Shown here in pieces: positions 8,901 through 16,715 of a DNA stretch of 18,504 nt; positions within the stretch are counted from its first letter, which is position 1, and every line of letters starts with the position of its first letter. Under the pieces are notes generated by a model that worked only from the letters and a program-made list of their open reading frames with translations, was not told the origin of the DNA and searched no databases. A program made the translations under genes and the position numbers. The stretch is from JBAZOJ01 sp041648755 (GTDB taxonomy: Bacteria; Planctomycetota; B143-G9): the NCBI GenBank assembly GCA_041648755.1, contig JBAZOJ010000043.1, positions 1 to 18,504 on the forward strand. The letters run 5' to 3'.

Positions 8901-9526
8901 TTCTCAGTGTCTGCAACGGCTTTCAGAGTCTTAAGCACACAGCCTCTTGCACACAATTTTCGCCAAGCATCTCGAATCGGCAGCAAGACGCCGAGGTAGC
9001 ACTGTCCTGCCGTCATCTGCCAGGACTCAGACTGCGGCAGTACGACCGGCCATGCAGCGTAAGACAGGTTCCCTATCAGGAGGTCCTCGACCGCAACCGC
9101 GCCCCTGGGGTCATACTCAGTGGACAGCAAACACAGACCTTCCCCGCGCTCCAACGCCAGGCCGGAAGATCCATCGCCATACCGCACTCGCATGGTTTCC
9201 GCCACATATGCGGCCATTTCGCTTGAGACAGAATCGTGCAGTATCATCCCCTCCGCCCCCGCCAACATCACGAGCTCATCGATATTCGGATCGTAACAGA
9301 ACAGCCACATGCCATAGTTTCCCTTGGCATCCTCGACATTTTTCCCCAACCGTCTCTGCAGATGGCCGAAACTCGACTGGTCCACACCGTAACTGACCAC
9401 GGTGCCAAGAGACTCAAAAGCCGCATGTGAGCGCAACGAAGCCAACTTCCTTTGGATGAACCCGTCACCAACTCGCCGTTTCGGCGTCGAAGCAGGCGAT
9501 CCACCATTCATTCCAGCCATAGCCAC
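5927..9526 (-). CDS. Large sensor-like protein, 1199 aa: GAF-like repeats and degenerate histidine-kinase-like C-terminus
   Basis: No annotation is certain. Residues about 30-190 look GAF-like (strands DELVMLAGAEG, then GSSGLALERGEGLCL). A region near 260-390 and another near 725-810 (ITVIPLLDAQHFLHLYSF then a long helix) have the same flavour. The helix then runs into YVKETYLQIIPHLSRLVDYI, where H831 sits as a kinase phospho-His might. The last 160 residues resemble a decayed HATPase_c domain: SGLLWGALK (about 1048-1056, N-box-like but Gly for the Asn), LDGTG (about 1091-1095, G1-like) and LGSGLQIL (about 1114-1121, G2-like). Loss of the N-box Asn suggests inactivity or altered nucleotide binding. 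There is no signal peptide, so it is probably cytoplasmic. A KDSG repeat lies near residues 915-924. Start 9526 has AAAGGAG 6 nt upstream, 9 nt after the receiver-radical-SAM stop. It is the best candidate sensor or scaffold for the two receivers. Confidence 0.82.
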   Translation of the reverse strand: MAMAGMNGGSPASTPKRRVGDGFIQRKLASLRSHAAFESLGTVVSYGVDQSSFGHLQRRLGKNVEDAKGNYGMWLFCYDPNIDELVMLAGAEGMILHDSVSSEMAAYVAETMRVRYGDGSSGLALERGEGLCLLSTEYDPRGAVAVEDLLIGNLSYAAWPVVLPQSESWQMTAGQCYLGVLLPIRDAWRKLCARGCVLKTLKAVADTEKDSIGMAMQLARISSVNESLSHATDLSACNQSTVWTWIPFLERLFFENCSPHPLGTEATMIISHHDGNEPVVESRFGVRSVGRFQRDRLRQLAVELVVRRSEPESENAWSLEDPGFAQVVAKAGLCKPIVREIRIPDSPLAVRIEVFDTESAGHDERLDRAVEALRSILSNLVLDEVTAIFAPGASIAELPGQRCRSALISLFGDTVSKWLVGESISPTMLAVWRDLCGIRPVATSPTSLGQGKDLVALSDEATGIIAKFLSLMSEVPADRGRLPASVVLWASSSQPIWHMASQDLESKYLEAFVRPPVYQVLRYLANASRDDLSRWEGDAYDDVLCWTGESDDVCVRLSCRNGAKKCLKHCSGIGLEATVWPFETAISCPPADSGGFTPLTAVHRYIDKDGSMRMDFHADGERKLRGLPSQQPSVRTLWKLTKDVFLMGTAVSEKLCRQLERNASALVKAKANDFLPRIRDYYMSNGDKRQWLTYRVLPNIGHPSKCDLLTQVPTQFVDDMKRYGQFLADAEAAPLAVFRPMLITVIPLLDAQHFLHLYSFCPRPRQKESVSSSAGKSVCFDELQETLLAAMVEYIVSFLRSRSAKLRLEEEVENNREARYVKETYLQIIPHLSRLVDYIHSAEHVAVWLQERINPTCHGFLQLTKENELRNAFSEVAGGTHDLQRVLQANTAERILKVKRMVESFRTWANGKDVKDSGKDSGKDKYLIRPLIELWDGDLCCGNAANPDLLSRIFACFKHFIADMPRAEKELSGAQILATLLQVRDLSVSVNGQEWNSGSLEDPLTTPQGLKRFLDDPVLFFGDGDELTHNQVFGYVVNEVPLRVCAALSGLLWGALKKRDRAGGSDAVQIDRALLVIPQHNMKKHEMLLVLDGTGRFLRQSQLLPGNDSSIQDLGSGLQILTKLAGDPPSLINWGVDHDSANDCPPWHRACLGGPLPKVAPGQQPFCVYSFCGADSADEEPVDRTTIVVPITRLTTRSR
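6754..6785 (+). repeat. 12-bp tandem repeat inside the sensor-like gene
   Basis: The unit TGTCTTTTCCAC occurs about 2.7 times in a row with no mismatch. The period is a multiple of three, so on the coding (minus) strand it adds in-frame KDSG units to a polar linker before the putative C-terminal kinase-like part. Copy number may vary between strains without breaking the frame. It looks like a linker-length microsatellite rather than a functional motif. Confidence 0.9.
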
Positions 9527-9535
9527 TCCTTTCGC

Positions 9536-11107
9536 TTAGACGACATGTTTGTTCAATCTCTCTCTGACCGCCTCGAAAAACCCGCTCGGCAGCGAGCCAG
9601 CGCTAATCCGAGGCGGACAGCCATTGTCGAGGCAACGACGCCACTGCTGGCCGACGATATTGGACTGCCAGAGATCCCGAAGCAACTGACGGCGTATGCT
9701 GCCTATCCGATAGTGATGCGCTGGACAGGGGAACACTTCGCCCTGGATCGTGACGTACATGCCGTATCCGAGCTGCGTGCATGCCTGACCTCCAGCATAG
9801 GAAGATACTATGTCGGCTCTGATCCCGCGAGATACGTTGTAGGCAAGAATCCTCGTGAACAAATCGATCTTGTCTTCATCTGAAACGTCGAACCGTTGGA
9901 TGTTATCTTGTTTGCTCGTCAGCCCGCAGGGAATATAGGTGTTGATAACTGGGTAGATATTGCGTTCTTTGTAATACACATAATCGTCAAACACTTGCTC
10001 TCGCACCTGTCTAAGCACCACTAGGTCACAGCCGAGTCGGGTGGGATTGCACCCGTTGAAGGCAAGATCCATCAGTAGCTTCATCGCGCGGTCCCGCTGC
10101 TTGGAGTAGCCAGGTCGCAGAACGAGGTCATCCTGAATACTCTCGACTCGGCTGTTCGCTTTCAGCACGATTGAGACGCCGAGGTCATTGAGTCTCTCCG
10201 CAAGTGCGCGGCAGGACATTCCAAAGTATGTGTTGGCGAGCCCCTCGCTGGCGAACACGGTTCCGTTCGTGAAAACAACCGGCTGAATGCCGTGTCGCCG
10301 CATCACCTCGCAAAGAAGAAGGATGTTTCGCGTCGTATCGATGAACGGCTCGCCTGCCCCTACGACCTTTATGCTCTCGACTCCCAGGGATGCAGCGCTG
10401 GCGACAAGCGCCACGAGTTCCCTGTACTCGAGGCTCTGGCTCTGTGGCAGAACGTCGCGATCGTCGCTGTTGCGGTAGCAGTACTGGCATCGGAGGTTGC
10501 AACGTTCTGTCGGACAGGAATCTATGTCTAGCGTGAGCATCCTCCCTGATGCAGCGGCCCTCCGTATACTCTCGGCGGAAAACACCCAGCCCAGGAGGCC
10601 GTTGGCGAAATCGGCCTTGTACTTCCCGTTGCTCATGGGACAATACGGTGCTGGCAGTTCGTTATCTGACGGACCCCCGGAGTGAGTAACGGGAGACGCA
10701 CATGTCCGCCGACCCTCGGGCAGTGCGAAATCTCGCACCGCCCTCGTCAGATCTTCATAGAACTGGGTGTTGCCCCCCCATTTGATGACATGGGTCATTG
10801 CCCCAAAGTCCTTGGCCGTGTCAAGGATGGAACGGTCTTGGACAGCGGTCAGCATGACAATCGGAATCTCACAGCCCCGCGCGACGAGGTGCTGTAGAAT
10901 GTCCAATCCGTGGGTCGGCCCTTTAGGACCAAAGTCAACGTCCAGGAGTACGAGACAAATATCAGCACTATTGTGCAGAATCTGATCTGCCTGGTCCCCA
11001 GTTGCCGCAAACCGAAACTCGCATCCGTCGATTGGGTACGCTCTGCAGAATGACTCAGACTCAGATGGAACTGCCAGCTGATCGTCGATAACGAGCAAGC
11101 TCTTCAT
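9536..11107 (-). CDS. Response-regulator receiver fused to radical-SAM/SPASM-like enzyme
   Basis: Predicted cytoplasmic enzyme of 523 aa. N-terminal receiver (1-130): acidic D8/D9, phosphoacceptor D56 in CLVLLD, T87 in VMLTA and K109 in THVIK, so phosphotransfer looks intact. A linker of about 55 aa follows. The radical-SAM core has CNLRCQYC (C203, C207, C210) to ligate the 4Fe-4S cluster and a GAGEP motif for SAM binding. The C-terminus has four cysteines (ACTQ, FPCP, CLDNGC) with GEVFPCPAHHYRIGSI and LRDLW, resembling SPASM/twitch auxiliary-cluster domains. Such enzymes act on peptides, proteins or small molecules; the substrate is unknown here. GGAGG is 9 nt from the ATG at 11107; an in-frame ATG at 11113 lies only 3 nt from it and is less likely. 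The gene lies 9 nt upstream of the sensor-like gene and 125 nt after alaX. A receiver as the regulatory domain of a radical-SAM enzyme is unusual. Confidence 0.93.
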   Translation of the reverse strand: MKSLLVIDDQLAVPSESESFCRAYPIDGCEFRFAATGDQADQILHNSADICLVLLDVDFGPKGPTHGLDILQHLVARGCEIPIVMLTAVQDRSILDTAKDFGAMTHVIKWGGNTQFYEDLTRAVRDFALPEGRRTCASPVTHSGGPSDNELPAPYCPMSNGKYKADFANGLLGWVFSAESIRRAAASGRMLTLDIDSCPTERCNLRCQYCYRNSDDRDVLPQSQSLEYRELVALVASAASLGVESIKVVGAGEPFIDTTRNILLLCEVMRRHGIQPVVFTNGTVFASEGLANTYFGMSCRALAERLNDLGVSIVLKANSRVESIQDDLVLRPGYSKQRDRAMKLLMDLAFNGCNPTRLGCDLVVLRQVREQVFDDYVYYKERNIYPVINTYIPCGLTSKQDNIQRFDVSDEDKIDLFTRILAYNVSRGIRADIVSSYAGGQACTQLGYGMYVTIQGEVFPCPAHHYRIGSIRRQLLRDLWQSNIVGQQWRRCLDNGCPPRISAGSLPSGFFEAVRERLNKHVV

Positions 11108-11138
11108 AAGCATTGTCCTCCGCCGTTAAGGAGGCGAA

Positions 11139-11180
11139 CTGCAGGTGCTGTAAGAGCGACTAAGAGCCCGTCGCCTGCAG
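11139..11180 (-). other. Nested inverted repeats in the alaX to receiver-radical-SAM gap
   Basis: The only sizeable gap in the middle of the operon (11108-11232) contains CTGCAG at 11139-11144 and again at 11175-11180, which pair as an outer stem, and inside them GCGAC (11156-11160) and GTCGC (11170-11174) as an inner stem. As minus-strand RNA this could fold into an interrupted hairpin just upstream of the ribosome-binding site. No U-tract follows, so it is not a standard terminator. It may be an RNA-processing or stability element that sets the ratio of transporter to downstream enzymes (inference). I saw no convincing promoter in the gap. Confidence 0.4.
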
Positions 11181-11232
11181 TCACATCCGTGCTACCATTT
11201 CGCAAAGGATCCTGACTTATGCCAGGTTACAA

Positions 11233-11958
11233 TCACTCCGATGGTGCTGTCAGCCTGATGTGAATCCGCCGGTTCTTTCTGCCCTTGTTGTCGACCTTGA
11301 GGATCCTGCAGGGGCCGATCTCTGAAGTCCTGTGCACATGGGTGCCGCCGCAAGCCTGCGCGTCGAAATCGCCGATAGAGACGATCCGCACCTTTCCATC
11401 AACGATGGGTGGCGCAACATCGGCGGTCCGGATAAATGATGGACAAGCCAAGAACTCATCCTCGTTAATCCAATATGAGATGACTTCCGCATCGCTGCTG
11501 ATAACTTCGTTGATCTTATCCTCCAGAACAGATCTCTGCTGGAGCAGCAGCAATGGCAAGTCAAAGTCGATGCTGCACCGTTCCTGTCCGATGTGAACGC
11601 CCGTTATCAACCCTTGGAGGTCTCGGAACACCAGGGCGTTGACAATGTGAAGCAGCGTGTGGCGACGCATAAAGGCGAGACGCTTAGCCCAGTCGATCTC
11701 ACCACTGATCTCCAAGCCCACGCGAAGGTCCTCTCCCACATCGTGCCAGATCTCCCCGGTCGCGTCTTGTCGAACCCCGACGACAGTCAGCACTTGACCG
11801 GAGGCTTCCAGCGTTCCGCAATCACTAGGCTGCCCTCCGCCGCCTGGGTAAAAGGCGGTCGCGGATAGACGAGAAGCTCCGCCTTGTGAGTCCGTCACGA
11901 TTGCGGCGAACTGACGGATGTAGGCGTCATCGTGGTATAGCTTTCCGGATGAAGCCAT
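11233..11958 (-). CDS. alaX: AlaX-type alanyl-tRNA editing hydrolase
   Basis: Free-standing homologue of the alanyl-tRNA synthetase editing domain, expected to hydrolyse mischarged aminoacyl-tRNA (classically Ser- or Gly-tRNA-Ala) in the cytoplasm. The 241-aa product has the glycine-rich FYPGGGGQPSDCG segment (37-48), the zinc-binding HTLLH (H100, H104) and QACGGTHVH (C203, H207), in the usual order. Length fits an AlaX form carrying the N-terminal glycine-rich domain. Start chosen at 11958 because AAGGAC lies just upstream and homology begins there; upstream codons in frame overlap livF and look non-coding. It begins 13 nt after the livF stop. Its place between an amino-acid importer and amino-acid-modifying enzymes suggests it clears tRNAs charged with an imported or produced analogue, which is inference. 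No synthetase body is present. Confidence 0.92.
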   Translation of the reverse strand: MASSGKLYHDDAYIRQFAAIVTDSQGGASRLSATAFYPGGGGQPSDCGTLEASGQVLTVVGVRQDATGEIWHDVGEDLRVGLEISGEIDWAKRLAFMRRHTLLHIVNALVFRDLQGLITGVHIGQERCSIDFDLPLLLLQQRSVLEDKINEVISSDAEVISYWINEDEFLACPSFIRTADVAPPIVDGKVRIVSIGDFDAQACGGTHVHRTSEIGPCRILKVDNKGRKNRRIHIRLTAPSE

Positions 11959-11971
11959 AAGTCCTTGTCCG

Positions 11972-12682
11972 CTATTGACGATACCCGAAATAAGCTTGCC
12001 GCACGAATTCGTCATTCTGCAGTTCCTTGCCTGTTCCATGCCGAACGACCCGGCCGACGCGAAGCAGATAGCCGCGGTCTGCGATCGAAAGGGCCATTCT
12101 GGCTCGCTGTTCGACCAACAGGATCGCCTTGCCGCCGTCACGGATGTTAATTATACTCCTGAAAAGGTCCTCTGTCAATCCTGGTGAAAGACCGAGTGAA
12201 GGCTCGTCCAGCAGCAGAACGGTCGGGTCCTGCATCAGGGCCCGACCGATGGCGAGCATCTGCTGCTCACCGCCCGAGAGGGTCCCAGCGGGCTGATAAA
12301 GCCTCTCCTGCAGCCGAGGGAAGAGAGCAAAAACGCGCTGCACGCGCTCAGACCAGGCGCCCTCATCTGGCTCCCGGAAGAGCCCCATGCGCAGATTGTC
12401 CCTGCAAGACATCCTCGGAAAAAGCTCACGGGTCTCGGGAACCAAGCTTAAACCTGCACCGACCAGGAGTTCCGTCTTGGCCTGCGTGACGTCTCTGCCG
12501 TTGAATCTGATCCGCCCGCTTGATCTCGGGGCCAAGCCCATGATCGCCTGAAGCAGCGAACTCTTGCCAGCCCCGTTGGCCCCGATGATTGCGACCATCT
12601 CGCCCGGACGCACGGCTATCGTCACGTCTCGCACAGCAGCTACACCGTTGTATGAGACAGAGAGGTTAAGCGTTTCCAGCAT
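11972..12682 (-). CDS. livF: Branched-chain-type amino acid ABC transporter ATPase LivF
   Basis: Cytoplasmic ATPase subunit (236 aa) of a Liv/HAAT-family importer. It shows Walker A GANGAGKS (34-41), signature LSGGEQQMLAIGRAL (about 132-146), Walker B VLLLDEPSLGL and the switch His region replaced by VEQR (AILLVEQRARMAL), which is typical of LivF. Start set at 12682 (MLETLNLSVSYNG): a GGAGGGAGG site precedes it and LivF homology starts there, while the longer in-frame ATG at 12718 would add residues encoded inside livMG. It overlaps the end of the LivM-LivG gene by 17 nt, implying translational coupling, and alaX follows after 13 nt. It should pair with the LivG half of the fused gene to make the heterodimeric motor. 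Confidence 0.95.
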   Translation of the reverse strand: MLETLNLSVSYNGVAAVRDVTIAVRPGEMVAIIGANGAGKSSLLQAIMGLAPRSSGRIRFNGRDVTQAKTELLVGAGLSLVPETRELFPRMSCRDNLRMGLFREPDEGAWSERVQRVFALFPRLQERLYQPAGTLSGGEQQMLAIGRALMQDPTVLLLDEPSLGLSPGLTEDLFRSIINIRDGGKAILLVEQRARMALSIADRGYLLRVGRVVRHGTGKELQNDEFVRQAYFGYRQ

Positions 12683-14473
12683 GGCAGCCTCCCTCCAGCC
12701 CCAGATACGATGTAACAACTTTCGGCTCCGACATAACCTCCGCAGGCAGACCTTCCCCGATCACCTTTCCGGCATCGAGCACGACCACGTACGATGCAAC
12801 CATAGAGACGAAGGCAACATCATGCTCTACAAGGACGATGGGAATCCCGGATTCCGCGATCTGCTGCAGCAAGTATGACAGCTCCTTCTTCTCAGCTTCA
12901 TTCAGGCCAGACGCTACTTCATCCAAAAGAAGCAACTTCGGTCGGTGAGCCAGTGCTCTGGCAATCTCAACCTTACGCTGCAACCCAATCGGCAAGGTGG
13001 CAACCTGAACGTCCGCCAAGTGATTCAGGGATAGGAACTGCAAAGCAGCATCGACTTCCCCAATAGGTTTGATTCTGCCGAGAAGCAGTTCATGAAGCAC
13101 CAGGCCCGCCCGCCCGTTAAGCGCCCCAATCTCCACGTTCTGGCGCACTGTCAGGCTATTGAACAGCCTCACCTGCTGGAATGTTCGTCCAAGTCCTAGA
13201 CGTGACCGCTTATCGGCCCGCAGCGAAGAGATCTCGCCAATGCCGACGACCGTAATGCGCCCGCTGTCGGGCTCAACCAGCCCTGACAGACAGTTAAAAA
13301 GCGTGGTCTTCCCAGCGCCATTGGTCCCGACCAGACCGATGATTCGGCGCTCGCACAGCAAGCGAATGTCAACTGGCTTCAGAGCCTCAACACCTCGAAA
13401 TCTCTTTGAAAGGTTTTCAAGAAGGATGGCAGTGGCTGGCGGGCCGAGAGGGCGGAGTGAATCCGGAAGTGCGCGTTTTAAATCCTGAGGCAGAAGGTCA
13501 GTCGCAGGCACCGCATCGCCGTGAGACCTGCGCCGCCGCAAGATATCGTCCACAACAGTGAAGACCACAAGAAGCACACCAAAAATAAGCAATCGGTACT
13601 CAGCGAAGCCGCGCAGGACCTCCGGAAGACCGAAAAGCACTGCACAAGCTACAGCTACCCTTGCCAACGAGCGACCGCCCGCCAAAACGACGATTGCCAA
13701 GACCAGAATCGCTTCCCCTAGACCAAAGGATTCCGGCGTAACAAACCGCTGGATCGATGCGAACAACACACCGGCTACTCCAGCAATCGCCGCGCCGATC
13801 ATGAAGGCAACAAGAAGCCAATTGGTGGTATTGAAGCCACAGGCCTTGGCTGCTATCTCATCGTCTCTGATTGCCTCCCACACTCTTGCAAGCGATGACC
13901 GAGCTATGCGAGTTGAGATGGCGACAACGAGAAGAGCAATCCCAAGCACGACCCAGTAGTAGTGCATCGGCATAGCCGCTGTGAGCCCGAAAGCACGCGG
14001 TCCGTCAATCCCGGGGATACCTTTTGCGCCGCCGGTAACGGGTACCCAATTCAGCAGAATTTCCTGACAGATCTGGAGAAATGCAAGGCTTACGAGCGCA
14101 AGGTAGTCACCCCGGACCCGCAGCGTAGGCAGTCCTATAATTGCCCCAGTGGCAGCAGCAGCCATAGCGCCAAGCGGTATGGCAGCCAGGAATGGCAGCC
14201 CGTATCGACTGTTGAGGACGCCATAGAAATAGGCCCCAACTGCAAAAAAGGCGACATAACCTATGGCAAGAAGGCCCGCGTGGCCCAACATGATGCTCAG
14301 CCCAAGCGAGAGAATGACGTACAACAAGAACACAGTTGCAACATGTATGTAGTATGGGTTGGCGGTCAAGAAGGGAAACGATATGGCCAACACAAAGAGG
14401 TTCGACAGCAAGAGCGAACGCCAAGGCACTGTAGACACCCCCGGCTGTGCAATTCGGGATGGCCCTGGCTTCT

Positions 14474-14477
<4 letters not shown>
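12666..14477 (-). CDS. livM-livG: Fused LivM permease-LivG ATPase
   Basis: A single 603-aa chain joins two normally separable Liv subunits. Residues about 1-322 are LivM-like: several hydrophobic membrane segments, the GHAGLLAIGYVAFFAVGAY region and the cytoplasmic loop WEAIRDDEIAAKACG that couples to the ATPase. After an Arg-rich joint (DDILRRRRSHG) and a linker of about 25 aa comes LivG: Walker A GTNGAGKT, a GLGRTFQQVRLF Q-loop region, signature LPIGLQRKVEIARAL (Liv-type, not the classical LSGGQ), Walker B LLLLDEVASGL and VEHD with the switch His. Start overlaps the livH stop (ATGA at 14474-14477) and GAGAGG lies 4 nt upstream. Such fusions are known in some bacteria. The complex would use LivH, LivF and the binding protein encoded alongside. 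Transported amino acid unknown. Confidence 0.95.
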
Positions 14478-15352
<875 letters not shown>

Positions 15353-15403
15353 CCTTGCTCCGGTCGTATGAGGCTCAAGCAGGCCACTGGTCGAACCCTC
15401 TCC

Positions 15404-16549
15404 CTACTGTCGGACCGTCTCGAAGTGGTCCCCCTTGATGGCGTGCATGAACACCTGCCGATCCCGCGAGTCACCATTTGGGGCGAACGAGCACTTTCCA
15501 AGTATCCCGTCGAAACTGTAGTTCGGATTCTGAAGCGCAGCGAGCACGCCATTGCGAGACTTCTCTTGGGCCTTCTCTATGGCATCCAGAAGCACGCACG
15601 TAGCTTCATATCCGAGGGGCGCGAATGCGACGATCTTGCCGTTCTGGGCGGTGAATTCTTTGTAGAACTTGTCGGCGGCAGGCGAAGGAGCGGTCAAAGG
15701 CGCAATGTTGCTCACGTAGCATCCTTCCGTGGCGGTTCCGGCGATCTTCATCAGTTGAGAGTCAAAGCAGCCGTCTCCCATCATGATCGGAACCGTCAGG
15801 CCCTGATCTCTGGCTTGCCTGATGAACAGCGCTGCCTCAGCGTAGTCACCTCCAAGGAACAGCGCCTCCGGCTGCAGGCGCAGAACCTTCCCGATCAGCG
15901 GTCGGAAGTCCTGCTCGTCTGCGTTGAAACCATCAAAATTCAGTGGCGACAAGCCCCGAGACTCCAGGTACTTCTTCGCCTCGCTGGCAATCCCCTCCCC
16001 ATAAGCCTGCTTGTTATGGACGATAGCGATCTGCGTCTTCTTGAGATTGTCGAGTAGGAAGCGCATGCATGCCGGACCCTGGAGATCGTCCGTGATAGGG
16101 ATGCGGAACAGGTTTCTGAATCCTTGTTGAGTAATCTTCGGATTCGTTGGAACCGGCATCACCAAAGCCAGTCCAGCATCAGCGTATATTTGAGAGGCCG
16201 GAAGTGTAGTTCCGCTGTTCATGTGACCGACAACACCAAGAACCTGTGAGTTGCCGACGATCTTCTGTGCAACGGTCACGGCATCTTTCGGACTTGCTCC
16301 GTCGTCCTCCACTACTAGCCTGATCTTCCTACTTCCGATGCCCCCTGCGGCGTTTCGCTCGTCCACAGCCATCCGAACGGCGGCCAGCAGGTCGTTCCCC
16401 ATCTCAGAGTACTTCCCGGTCTGGGGGGCAACTGCCGCGATAACGATCTCGTCGGAGGTCGTTCTGTTTGCAGAGCGCCATACGACGATACCAACCACCA
16501 CCACCAAGACGACGGCAACCACAGCAACGGTCAAGACGGTCTTCTTCAT
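15404..16549 (-). CDS. livK: Membrane-anchored Liv-type amino-acid-binding protein
   Basis: Periplasmic-binding-protein component (381 aa) of the HAAT/Liv importer. The N-terminus is MKKTVLTV followed by a long valine-rich hydrophobic helix (to about residue 24), with neither a lipobox Cys nor a clear AxA cleavage site, so it may remain anchored in the membrane. The mature part begins IVIAAVAPQTGKYSEMG and contains GHMNSGTTLPASQIYADAG with VPTNP, the family's ligand-contact region; the SGTT motif fits binding of an alpha-amino-acid backbone. Later landmarks are the AYGEG loop, the FLGGDYAEAALFIRQARDQG region and FAPLGYEATCVLLDAI. Start at 16549 is chosen over a longer in-frame ATG at 16681 because GGAAAGGAG lies 7 nt upstream and the signal segment begins there; the longer form would also cross the sigma-54 promoter. 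It is the first gene of the operon. Confidence 0.94.
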   Translation of the reverse strand: MKKTVLTVAVVAVVLVVVVGIVVWRSANRTTSDEIVIAAVAPQTGKYSEMGNDLLAAVRMAVDERNAAGGIGSRKIRLVVEDDGASPKDAVTVAQKIVGNSQVLGVVGHMNSGTTLPASQIYADAGLALVMPVPTNPKITQQGFRNLFRIPITDDLQGPACMRFLLDNLKKTQIAIVHNKQAYGEGIASEAKKYLESRGLSPLNFDGFNADEQDFRPLIGKVLRLQPEALFLGGDYAEAALFIRQARDQGLTVPIMMGDGCFDSQLMKIAGTATEGCYVSNIAPLTAPSPAADKFYKEFTAQNGKIVAFAPLGYEATCVLLDAIEKAQEKSRNGVLAALQNPNYSFDGILGKCSFAPNGDSRDRQVFMHAIKGDHFETVRQ

Positions 16550-16612
16550 GTTTGGGCTCCTTTCCACACCTCGATTTTTCGGCAAAATGCCTAGCATTGC
16601 ACAGAGGATCTC

Positions 16613-16628
16613 AGCAAACTTCGTGCCA
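16613..16628 (-). promoter_or_regulatory. Sigma-54 (RpoN) -24/-12 promoter of the operon
   Basis: On the minus strand TGGCACGAAGTTTGCT matches the consensus TGGCACG-N4-TTGCW at every defined position, with the GG and GC doublets 12 bp apart as required. The expected transcript start is near 16602, about 50 nt before the livK ATG. The presence of an NtrC-type activator in the same gene train, and of paired dyads 110-150 bp upstream, supports this reading. Confidence 0.88.
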
Positions 16629-16678
16629 CAGAGGCGATGCATCGTACAAACCTGGCCAAATCTTACGTTGTGGCACGA
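16621..16678. repeat. Perfect 10-bp inverted repeat including the -24 box
   Basis: TCGTGCCACA at 16621-16630 is the exact reverse complement of TGTGGCACGA at 16669-16678, with 38 bp between arms. The left arm contains the -24 element of the sigma-54 promoter. The right arm is the same box facing the other way, but no -12 GC lies at the correct distance from it on the plus strand. It may be an operator overlapping the promoter or the remnant of a divergent sigma-54 promoter. Confidence 0.75.
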
Positions 16679-16715
16679 CACTCTCGTTCAGCACAGGGCT
16701 GGCTCCATCGCGACG

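Noticed and set aside
11195..11230. Second sigma-54-like sequence (TGGCAT ... TTTGC) in the gap after alaX
   Set aside because: The GG and GC doublets are about 20 bp apart instead of 12, so it cannot be a functional -24/-12 promoter.
16550..16681. Upstream extension of livK to an ATG at 16681
   Set aside because: Would add 44 residues across the sigma-54 promoter and in front of the hydrophobic signal segment; the ATG at 16549 has the ribosome-binding site.
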